A stretch of DNA of 44,723 nt from JALHOM01 sp964615775 (GTDB lineage: Bacteria > Patescibacteriota > Saccharimonadia > Saccharimonadales > 2-12-FULL-41-12): NCBI GenBank assembly GCA_964615775.1, contig CAZTQB010000007.1:1-44723 (forward strand), in the 5' to 3' direction. The notes below the pieces were generated by a model, which searched no databases, was not told the DNA's origin, and saw nothing but the letters and a program-made list of their open reading frames with translations. How positions within the stretch are numbered: position 1 is the stretch's first letter; the number at the start of each line of letters is the position of its first letter. Below, one piece after another: positions 38,284-44,723 of the stretch. Both the position numbers and the translations under genes were made by a program.

Positions 38284-39723
38284 TCATTTTTTTATTTTAG
38301 CACGTGAACGTTTAAGCCTAATGGCTTTTGCCTGGGCATCACCCTCACGAGTCGGGCTTAGTCCATGTTTGTGAGTGTCGTGTTTTTCTATGAACCAAAA
38401 TTGAACCGGTGTACCGCTGTATTCGTAGGTTTCACGTAGACGTCTCTCCATATGGCGTCGATAGCTCCAGTGGATATATTTGGTATGAGATCCAAAAACC
38501 TTAAAAGCAGGTGTTGGGTTATCTGTTTCTTGAGTGATGTAGTTAAGTTTAGGAGTACGATTTTTTAGTCCGGCTGGTGGGTGGCGGTCGACCACTTTTC
38601 TAAGCCAGCGGTTTAGTTCGGTAGTTTTGATTCGTTTGGCTCGTTCATCAACAATTGTAAGTGTTAGTTCAAAAATCTTGGCGACATTTTGACCAGTTAT
38701 ACTACTGGTAAAAACTAGCGGACTCCACGGAACAAAATCAAAGTTATGAGCAATCTGTGGAGCAATGTCGACATCGCGGGTAAATGCATTTTTTTCAATA
38801 CTATCCCATTTGCTAATCACTAGTATTAGGCCTTTGCCGGCCTCTTTGATTAAGCCAGCGATTTTTTGATCTAGCTGAACATCTAATTCGTTTGCGTCGA
38901 TAAGCAACAGGCAAACATCGGCTTGTTCAATGGCCGACAGGCTACGAATTACACTGAATCGTTCTATTCCCTTTTCGATTTTGCCGTTCCGTCGTATGCC
39001 GGCGGTGTCCATTACTTCGATTTCGCGGTTTTGATAACGTATGACATTACGGTTGACATCGCGAGTTGTGCCTGCCCTATCGGCTACGACAGCTTGTTGT
39101 TTTTTGAGTAGAGAGTTAAAAAGAGCTGATTTACCCACGTTTGGGCGGCCCAAGATAGCTAAATGTATGCGGTCGTCTTCGTCTTTTTGGCTGACACGAG
39201 GTAATGTTTTGGACAAATAAGCTACTAGTTCTTCCACGCCTCTATTTTGCGGGATAGAAGTCTCGAAGATTGTTTTGATGCCTAATTTTTGAAAATTGGC
39301 TATGTCATGGCCTTTTAGTTTGTCGATTTTATTAACGACCAAAACTACTTCTTTACGGGATTTTAGTGCCATTTTGGCGACTCGCCTATCTTCTTCTGTT
39401 ATGGTGGCGGTACTGGCTTCCACCATAACTATGATTACATCGGCTGAGTCAGCTGCCTGGACTATCTGCTCTTGAATTGTGGCCTCAAAGTCATCATTGG
39501 CATCTTTTAGTCCGGCTGTATCAACTAGCCAAAAATTCTGAATATGGCTTTTTTTGTCTTCTATTACTTCTACACTAGCTTTGGCCATAATTGAGTCGCG
39601 AGTTGTGCCTGGCTCATCAAAAACTATTGCCTCACGTCGGTTTAATACCGCATTAAAAAGACTAGATTTGCCAACATTGGCTCGTCCTACTATTGCTACA
39701 ATTGGTAATTTCTTTTTTCCCAT
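38284..39723 (-). CDS. der: GTPase Der (EngA), ribosome assembly
   Basis: Der has two tandem GTPase domains and acts in 50S subunit maturation. The 479-residue product shows G1 GRANVGKSS (13-21), VDTAGL and NKID for domain 1, and GRPNVGKSA, MDTAGI and SKWD for domain 2, then a KH-like C-terminal domain (about 360-460) and a basic tail. Length is slightly above the usual 440-490 range centre. A TATAAT box on the minus strand (39731-39736) ends 7 nt before the ATG. pth follows in the same transcript. Confidence 0.97.
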   Translation of the reverse strand: MGKKKLPIVAIVGRANVGKSSLFNAVLNRREAIVFDEPGTTRDSIMAKASVEVIEDKKSHIQNFWLVDTAGLKDANDDFEATIQEQIVQAADSADVIIVMVEASTATITEEDRRVAKMALKSRKEVVLVVNKIDKLKGHDIANFQKLGIKTIFETSIPQNRGVEELVAYLSKTLPRVSQKDEDDRIHLAILGRPNVGKSALFNSLLKKQQAVVADRAGTTRDVNRNVIRYQNREIEVMDTAGIRRNGKIEKGIERFSVIRSLSAIEQADVCLLLIDANELDVQLDQKIAGLIKEAGKGLILVISKWDSIEKNAFTRDVDIAPQIAHNFDFVPWSPLVFTSSITGQNVAKIFELTLTIVDERAKRIKTTELNRWLRKVVDRHPPAGLKNRTPKLNYITQETDNPTPAFKVFGSHTKYIHWSYRRHMERRLRETYEYSGTPVQFWFIEKHDTHKHGLSPTREGDAQAKAIRLKRSRAKIKK

Positions 39724-39730
39724 TAACTTT

Positions 39731-39777
39731 ATTATAACAGATAAAGAATTGACTAAAAATACTTTTTATAACATAAT
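39731..39777. promoter_or_regulatory. Divergent promoters of der and the 39784 gene
   Basis: Minus strand: TATAAT at 39731-39736, 7 nt before the der ATG. Plus strand: TTGACT (39749-39754), 17 nt, CATAAT (39772-39777), 6 nt before the ATG at 39784. The two promoters occupy only about 50 bp and may compete for polymerase. Confidence 0.65.
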
Positions 39778-39783
39778 TCGATT

Positions 39784-40362
39784 ATGCATGAGATGACCTT
39801 AAACTCAAACACTCCTAAACTAGAAGTTATGGCTGAAAGGTTGATAGTTGTTCCATCTCCCTTAATAACAACAGTCAATACTTTAGCTCAGTGCGTTACG
39901 AGAGAGATGGGTGTAAAAAACTCATATAAAGAACTAATTTATCCGAATTGGACTTTAGTTGATATGCGTGGACCTGTAGCAGAAGTAGACCTTACCCAAA
40001 AATGGCTTATTTCTGCTTTTTATCGAACTCAACCTGGAGTAATCCAAAAACTTCGTGATTTAAGAGTTAGGACAAGACAACCAGAAGCTTTTCATCTAGG
40101 AGTAAGGTCGCTGCGGGAGATTATTAAAGCTGTCGGTCCAGCGGATAATGAGGGTATTGTTGTGCTTGCTGATAGAGATAGTATTGATAGGATTATGTTT
40201 AATAAAAAGGATACAGATACAGGAAAACTTGCAGTAAATGGCATGGCATACATTCTGCGTAAACCAAGAAGAGTCAGTAATCAGACTGGTAGGTCTTTTG
40301 ACCCTCATTTTGGTGGTTATTGGGAGTTAGTTAAACCATCTTTAGTTAGCATAAAATCTTAA
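39784..40362 (+). CDS. Hypothetical protein, 192 residues
   Basis: No family recognised. The product is soluble, with no signal or membrane segment. It contains a run of beta/alpha character with RLIVVPSPLITTVNTLAQ, an acidic-aromatic stretch YPNWTLVDMRGPVAEVDLTQKW cut by charges, and a strand-like GIVVLADRDSIDRIMF. The C-terminal third is basic (RKPRRVSNQTGR). A good promoter ends 6 nt before the ATG, so it is probably expressed. It and the next gene are the only plus-strand genes between two minus-strand blocks, as if inserted as a unit. Confidence 0.65.
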   Translation: MHEMTLNSNTPKLEVMAERLIVVPSPLITTVNTLAQCVTREMGVKNSYKELIYPNWTLVDMRGPVAEVDLTQKWLISAFYRTQPGVIQKLRDLRVRTRQPEAFHLGVRSLREIIKAVGPADNEGIVVLADRDSIDRIMFNKKDTDTGKLAVNGMAYILRKPRRVSNQTGRSFDPHFGGYWELVKPSLVSIKS

Positions 40363-40448
40363 AAATAAAGTTGAAAGGTCGCTGCGGCGGGTGTAGTATA
40401 TAGACATAAGTTAAAAATAATCGCATCAATAAAGAGTAGATAATAAAA

Positions 40449-41021
40449 TTGACACAAAATAACACAAATAATTTAGTAATTGTTGGGTTACCGTCACCAG
40501 AGAGCTATGTGGGGAGTAGTCATAGACTTATTAAAAGACAGTGGTCTCCTCAGTGTTTTCGAACTTTGCAGGCAGCAGGGGTTACCCTTGATGGGAAATT
40601 TACTAGTGATGCGGGTATTGTTGGAGTACATGATCCTGAATTACCCACTGGATTAGCGGGCGAATACTATGATTTGGCTAGAAGTGTATTAACACATAGA
40701 AAGGTTAGAGATGGACACCAGATAGTTGAGTTTCCGCTAATAGAATTACCAAAACCAAATGGCGAGAAAAGAAGTGTTAGCGACTGGCTTAATGACATAG
40801 AATACACTATCGGAGTTAGAGATAAAGATAGACAGTCATTGGTTGTACTAGCTGGTTCTGTAACAATGGGTACGGTTGTTGGCTGTAATGCTGACGAGAT
40901 AATGGCAGGAATGACTGATAAACCTCGTATAAAGCATTTTGGTAGTTACTATAATGGTGGTGGCTTGGTAGGGTGTGCCGCATCGCGTTCGGCTGGGTTA
41001 ACGTTGGTCTGTAACGCTTGA
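40449..41021 (+). CDS. Hypothetical protein, 190 residues
   Basis: No family recognised. The soluble product starts LVIVGLPSPESYVGSSHRL, a Rossmann-like strand-loop, and ends in a Gly/Ala-rich KHFGSYYNGGGLVGCAASRS, with VVLAGSVTMGTVVGCNADEI between, which suggests a small-ligand pocket. The only usable start is TTG at 40449, after an in-frame stop at 40437 and without a clear Shine-Dalgarno. It ends at TGA and overlaps the 3-prime end of the convergent pseudouridine synthase gene by 24 nt. It is 86 nt from the preceding orphan gene; the two proteins do not look related. Confidence 0.6.
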   Translation: MTQNNTNNLVIVGLPSPESYVGSSHRLIKRQWSPQCFRTLQAAGVTLDGKFTSDAGIVGVHDPELPTGLAGEYYDLARSVLTHRKVRDGHQIVEFPLIELPKPNGEKRSVSDWLNDIEYTIGVRDKDRQSLVVLAGSVTMGTVVGCNADEIMAGMTDKPRIKHFGSYYNGGGLVGCAASRSAGLTLVCNA

Positions 41022-41693
41022 GTCGGTCAGTTTGCTTTTAGATGGCTGCAGGTTTCCTAATGTGTATTGACCGAAGTGAGTACGGTGTAGTTTTATGACT
41101 TTGTAGCCTAGAGCGATAAAAGTTCGTCTAATTTGACGGTTGCGACCTTCTTGCATGGTTACTTGGTAGTGGTAGTCTTTGTCTGTTAGGCCTGTTTTTA
41201 TGATTACAAATTTTGAGATACCATCTTCTAAACTTACGCCATAATCACTAATCATTTGTTGATGTAGTGGTTGTAGTGGTTTATCAAGGTTGACTTCATA
41301 CACCTTAGTTTTTTGATATTTAGGGTGAGTTAACTGATTGGCTAATTGGCCGTTGTCTGTCAGCAATAATAGTCCAGATGAGTCTTTGTCGAGTCTGCCA
41401 ACTGGATTTAAGTTGTGATACTTGTTTGGCAGTATGTCGTAAATTGTTTTATTGCCTTGACCGTTGCGACTACATACATAACCTATTGGTTTATTAAAGA
41501 TTATGATAGTTGTTGCTTGGCTTGATTTGTTTGCCACTTCTTCATTGTCCAGATAGATTTTGTCTCCATCGCCGACTTCTGAACCTAACTTGGCTACCGT
41601 CTGATTAATTTTTACCCTACCTTGGCTTATTAGTTCGTCGCCAGCTCGCCTAGAGTATTGGGTGTTTTGAGCCAAAAATTTATTTATACGCAT
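40998..41693 (-). CDS. RsuA/RluB-family rRNA pseudouridine synthase
   Basis: The 231-residue enzyme has an N-terminal S4 RNA-binding domain (MRINKFLAQNTQYSRRAGDE) and the RsuA-type catalytic domain with catalytic Asp in VGRLDKDSSGLLLLTDNG, then VTMQEGRNRQIRRTF and a C-terminal LHRTHFGQYTLG. The family isomerises uridines in 16S or 23S rRNA; the site (RsuA versus RluB/E/F) cannot be fixed by reading. Its 3-prime end overlaps the convergent orphan gene by 24 nt. It follows the response regulator gene and is probably cotranscribed with it. Confidence 0.93.
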   Translation of the reverse strand: MRINKFLAQNTQYSRRAGDELISQGRVKINQTVAKLGSEVGDGDKIYLDNEEVANKSSQATTIIIFNKPIGYVCSRNGQGNKTIYDILPNKYHNLNPVGRLDKDSSGLLLLTDNGQLANQLTHPKYQKTKVYEVNLDKPLQPLHQQMISDYGVSLEDGISKFVIIKTGLTDKDYHYQVTMQEGRNRQIRRTFIALGYKVIKLHRTHFGQYTLGNLQPSKSKLTDSSVTDQR

Positions 41694-41727
41694 AGACTAT
41701 ATGCTACCACACAATGTTTTTATGCTC

Positions 41728-43050
41728 TTATAAAGATATGAGATCGTTTGAATTGGCTGGCGGCGGTGAGTTGGGCTGAGCTGGTTGCTGAGGTGTTGTA
41801 GGTGTAGTAACCGTATTTTCGGAAACCTGCTCTTTTTCGAGCAAGCTATTAATGTCCGGTTTAGATAAATCATGGATTGGTTCAATTACAATTTTTTTAC
41901 GAGATTGATCGTCTAGTGGACTAGTTGGTTCGTTAGAAGTTGGAGCTTGTTGTGCTGTCTCTGTTTGGCTGGTGGAAGCTGCGTTTGCTTCAGGAGTAGC
42001 CGCTTGCTCTTGTTGTGGTTGCTCGATAGTTTCCTCTGGTATCGTATTTTGGACTTCTGTAGACGGAGCTGGAACGACAGCCGATGGAACGTCATTGGCT
42101 GACTGTGGAGTTGGTGTATCAGAAGGAGGCATCGATACTTCTTCTGGTTCTGCAACTTCTTCGGTAATTGCTACCTGTTGGGGTTGGCTATTTTCTCCTG
42201 ATTCTGACTTGAGTGCTTCTGCTAGATTAGGTCCAACCGACAGGTCTTTATCATCTGTTTCGGCGTCAGTATTGGGAACTTCAGGCTGCTCAGCTACTTG
42301 AGTAGTTTGCTTTTTTAGTTCTTCAGTAGCTTGGTCTAGGTTTGGCAATTGAACGTCGATTTGTTGTGGTTCTGCAGCACTTGGTGTAGTTTCGGAGGTG
42401 GTTTGAATTTCTGGTGTGGTTGGCTGTGGAGCTGGAGTTGGTGTGTTCGTGTTGGCTACTGATTCAGGGAGGGGTGAACCATTTACTTGGTCGTTAGCTG
42501 GTGACATGGAGGTGCTTTGAGGTTCGGTTTGTGTGGGTTGTATTTCTGATGTAGCACCTGCTTCGGGTGGCGTATTCGGTGTATCGCTTGTACTCGGTGC
42601 TATAGGAGTGGTTGCCTCAACAGTAACAGCCGAATTTGTCGGTGCTTCACTAGAAGTTCCACTCTCTTCACCTGGAGCTTCTTTACCTTCAAGTACTTCC
42701 CTTACTACTCGAGCGACATCTTCTAGGGTAACCTGAGATTTTACCAAGTAACGATCAGCTCCTAGAGTGCTAGCTCGGGCTTTGTCTTCGGCCTGTGATA
42801 AAGCTGTCATCATAATAACCTTAGTAAACTTAGTCTCTGGAGCATTACGTAGGATATCTAGCATGTCAAAACCGCTGATTCGTGGCATCATTACATCAGA
42901 AATTATTAGCTCAGGCTTCTCTTTAACGGCTAGAGCTAGAGCCTCCTCTCCGTCTTTGGCACTAACAATGTCATGTCCTTCGGCTAGCAGTCTTGCACCA
43001 TAAATCTCTCTTAGGTTATTGTCGTCTTCGACCAGCATTATTTTTGCCAT
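41728..43050 (-). CDS. Response regulator with a long disordered tail
   Basis: Residues 1-121 form a full receiver domain: acidic pair in MLVEDD, phospho-acceptor Asp52 in IISDVMMP, Thr in MMTALS and Lys104 in YLVKSQ. Residues 122-440 are a Pro/Thr/Ser/Glu/Gln-rich tail with no Phe, Tyr, Trp or Cys, thus almost certainly disordered. Near the end one segment looks ordered (SRKKIVIEPIHDLSKPDINS, then LLEKEQ). There is no DNA-binding domain. The upstream neighbour is a soluble PAS histidine kinase, its likely partner. The single-domain regulator at 9115 is a close paralogue of the receiver part. The function of the tail is unknown. Confidence 0.88.
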   Translation of the reverse strand: MAKIMLVEDDNNLREIYGARLLAEGHDIVSAKDGEEALALAVKEKPELIISDVMMPRISGFDMLDILRNAPETKFTKVIMMTALSQAEDKARASTLGADRYLVKSQVTLEDVARVVREVLEGKEAPGEESGTSSEAPTNSAVTVEATTPIAPSTSDTPNTPPEAGATSEIQPTQTEPQSTSMSPANDQVNGSPLPESVANTNTPTPAPQPTTPEIQTTSETTPSAAEPQQIDVQLPNLDQATEELKKQTTQVAEQPEVPNTDAETDDKDLSVGPNLAEALKSESGENSQPQQVAITEEVAEPEEVSMPPSDTPTPQSANDVPSAVVPAPSTEVQNTIPEETIEQPQQEQAATPEANAASTSQTETAQQAPTSNEPTSPLDDQSRKKIVIEPIHDLSKPDINSLLEKEQVSENTVTTPTTPQQPAQPNSPPPANSNDLISL

Positions 43051-43067
43051 AAATAGTTCTCTCTTAG

Positions 43068-43073
43068 ATTATA
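43068..43073 (-). promoter_or_regulatory. -10 box ahead of the response regulator
   Basis: TATAAT on the minus strand, 17 nt before the ATG at 43050, with an AGAGAGAA purine stretch between that could act as Shine-Dalgarno. It would allow expression apart from the kinase gene. Confidence 0.5.
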
Positions 43074-43115
43074 TTGCTTATGTTTAGGATTATACCACTA
43101 ATACTTAACCGTGTG

Positions 43116-44369
43116 CTAGGTAATTTGTGGTTTCTCTTGGGCTTGTAAGTGTGCGGCTTGTTGAGAAGTTAGCCGTGGTAAATTGATATAAAAAGTACTG
43201 CCCTCACCTAATTTGCTGTCAGCCCAAATTGTACCGTTATAAAGCTTTACAATAGCCGAACATATAAAAAGCCCCAGACCTGTTCCTCCGACTGATCGAG
43301 TCGCAGAATTATCAACTCGGTAAAATTTTTGGAACAAATGAGGTAAATCATCTTTAGGTATTCCGGGTCCAGTATCGCTGATTGAAATTTGAACTACATC
43401 ATTGTTGCCTGTTACAGAGATTGTAATTTTGCCTGACTCGGTATATTTGACAGCATTATCAAAAACGTTGGTCATGACTTCTCGCATTCGGTCAGGGTCT
43501 ATTAAGCTGTACATAAGCGGTGCGATAGTCCTGCCTATTGCCTTTGATGCATCAATTGAACTAGAGCTAGCCGTATACGTACCTTGAATAAACTCTATTC
43601 CTAAACCCTTTTTTTCGGCAGAAAACCGCATATCCTCAGTCAAGTTCTCAACGAAACCACACATTTCTATAACTACAGGGTGGCTAGTCAGTCTACCGTC
43701 TTCTGCTCGAGCTGAAGTAAGTAAATCTTGGAATAATTGCCCTAAATGTTGTGTGCTGGCATGAGCTTTTTCTAGGTACTCGCGGGCTTTAACATCGATT
43801 TTGCTAACTTTGTCATTAAGGGCTAGTGCTAAGTAGCCTTCGATAGCCGCAACAGGGGTACGCATCTCATGGCTGGCGGTACTTATGAAGTCTGCACTTC
43901 TTTGCTCTTCGCGTCTTTCTTTGTTGACATTACGGATAATCGCAACTATGCCTATTACTGAGGTGTCTTTAGGATTTATAATCGGCGAAATCATCATTGA
44001 CGTGTAAATATGTTGATTATTGCGGTCGACCAAAATCAAGGTCTGATTGAAGCTTTTGCCAGTCGTCAATACATGAGTAAAGGGGTGGTCTTGCTCGGAT
44101 ATAAGTTGCATGTTTTTTTCGTCACCAATGAGCTTGATGACCAATCGAGAGTCAATATTAGTGGCTTCTTCCATCATCCAGCCAGTTAGTTCGGCAGCAA
44201 CTCGGTTAATGGTAATTATTCTGCCCATAGAGTCAGTTGCGATTACGCCGTCGCCAATTGACTGGATCAGTATGTCGGCTTGTAGCTCCTTACTTTTAAT
44301 AAGAGCATTAAATTTGCCCTGGCTATCTTCAGTACCAGTGTTGTCGGGTTTTTTGCCAAATAAACCCAT
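43116..44369 (-). CDS. Soluble PAS-domain sensor histidine kinase
   Basis: The 417-residue kinase has no membrane segment. A PAS domain (about 30-150; SIGDGVIATDSMGRIITINRV) precedes HisKA with phospho-His167 in STASHEMRTPVAAIEGYL and a HATPase domain with the N-box NVFDNAVKYT, SDTGPGIP and GGTGLGLFI. All catalytic motifs are intact, unlike the kinase-like protein at 14797. It should sense an internal signal and phosphorylate the regulator encoded 65 nt downstream. The first in-frame codon is TTG at 44372, but the ATG at 44369 follows a GAGGTAA Shine-Dalgarno. A TATAAT lies further upstream near 44433. Confidence 0.94.
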   Translation of the reverse strand: MGLFGKKPDNTGTEDSQGKFNALIKSKELQADILIQSIGDGVIATDSMGRIITINRVAAELTGWMMEEATNIDSRLVIKLIGDEKNMQLISEQDHPFTHVLTTGKSFNQTLILVDRNNQHIYTSMMISPIINPKDTSVIGIVAIIRNVNKERREEQRSADFISTASHEMRTPVAAIEGYLALALNDKVSKIDVKAREYLEKAHASTQHLGQLFQDLLTSARAEDGRLTSHPVVIEMCGFVENLTEDMRFSAEKKGLGIEFIQGTYTASSSSIDASKAIGRTIAPLMYSLIDPDRMREVMTNVFDNAVKYTESGKITISVTGNNDVVQISISDTGPGIPKDDLPHLFQKFYRVDNSATRSVGGTGLGLFICSAIVKLYNGTIWADSKLGEGSTFYINLPRLTSQQAAHLQAQEKPQIT

Positions 44370-44573
44370 CAAGCATTACCTCGGTATTGCTGCTTAAGTC
44401 CAAATTCTGAAATATACTGGCTAAACTGATTATATTTTTTTGTGTAATCTGTAATTTTTATCATACCCACATTTATTTATTTACTTTCATTATAGCAAAG
44501 AAGTCGCTCTGCCAAGTTAAAATATGGTTTAATGTAGCTTTTGTTATGTTTTTATATCCGTTAGTTTGATGAT

Positions 44574-44579
44574 ATAATT
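44574..44579 (+). promoter_or_regulatory. -10 box of tRNA-Glu
   Basis: TATAAT located 20 nt before the first base of the tRNA; no convincing -35. Confidence 0.5.
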
Positions 44580-44599
44580 CTAAAATAATTTTAGCTCAA

Positions 44600-44674
44600 G
44601 GTCTCATCGTCTAACGGTTAGGACATCAGGTTCTCATCCTGGCAATCGGGGTTCGATTCCCCGTGAGATCACCA
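44600..44674 (+). tRNA. tRNA-Glu (anticodon CTC)
   Basis: A complete cloverleaf can be drawn: acceptor stem GGTCTCA with TGAGATC (one G-U pair), D arm, anticodon stem TCAGG/CCTGG around the loop TTCTCAT, and T arm CGGGGTTCGATTCCCCG. The anticodon is CTC, which reads GAG. The 3-prime CCA (44672-44674) is encoded in the DNA. A T-run follows within 10 nt. Confidence 0.95.
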
Positions 44675-44723
44675 TTGGTTTTTTAGGGATTGTAATTTTC
44701 TTTCGGGGTTTTGTTGTATATTT

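Noticed and set aside
41972..42736. Plus-strand ORFs opposite the response-regulator tail
   Set aside because: Gly/Ser/Ala/Val-rich products are the antisense reflection of Pro/Thr/Glu-rich codons; no promoter or ribosome-binding site.

Overview
The window looks like a chromosome segment of an ultrasmall, fermentative Patescibacteria/CPR bacterium, most likely Saccharibacteria (TM7). The grounds are inference from gene content and style: AT-rich DNA, short intergenic gaps, minimal versions of housekeeping genes (372-aa XseA, 432-aa single-chain GlyRS, 124-aa MraZ), a stand-alone chorismate mutase with no pathway around it, and many promoters placed so close to the start codon that transcripts would be leaderless. 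TGA ends several genes and a release factor 2 gene is present, so the standard bacterial code is used, which argues against the UGA-recoding CPR lineages.

Layout. (1) 1-9.5 kb, plus strand: prfB, then an envelope block made of a TolB-like propeller protein with a PNTG-type C-terminal sorting signal, a sortase, ftsE-ftsX, a PcsB-like coiled-coil/CHAP hydrolase and a CtpA-type protease, followed by pyrG and a single-domain response regulator. (2) 9.5-11.1 kb, minus: rpmA and a THUMP/Trm11-like methyltransferase. (3) 11.1-22.7 kb, plus: a flippase-like membrane protein, xseA-xseB, a membrane-anchored methyltransferase, a one-TM protein, a degenerate kinase/receiver pair, recO, glyQS, an Excalibur protein, then a DUF4868 (KwaB-like) gene coupled to a tiny membrane protein and a PIF1 helicase, and a GH1 glycosidase. 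(4) 22.7-23.6 kb, minus: a YpfJ-type metalloprotease. (5) 23.9-31.1 kb, plus: a dcw division cluster mraZ-rsmH-ftsL-PBP-ftsW-murG-ftsQ with unusual leader structures. (6) 31.9-36.5 kb, minus: a sigma-region-4/HARE-HTH regulator, topA and dprA. (7) 36.5-37.6 kb, plus: a candidate structured RNA of about 520 nt with its own promoter and terminator, chorismate mutase and a 44-aa ORF. (8) 37.6-39.7 kb, minus: pth and der. (9) 39.8-41.0 kb, plus: two orphan genes. (10) 41.0-44.4 kb, minus: a RsuA-type pseudouridine synthase, a response regulator with a 319-residue aromatic-free tail and its soluble PAS histidine kinase. (11) tRNA-Glu(CTC) closes the window.

How it works together. Most genes build and remodel the cell wall: FtsEX would control the CHAP hydrolase, the sortase would anchor the neighbouring propeller protein, and the dcw genes make septal peptidoglycan. 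The best candidates for undescribed biology are the structured RNA at 36.5-37.05 kb, the reduced Kiwa-like DUF4868/mini-membrane protein/helicase cassette at 18.6-21.4 kb, the leader peptide plus double hairpin between rsmH and ftsL, and the phospho-dead receiver with its dead kinase-like partner at 14.8-15.8 kb.
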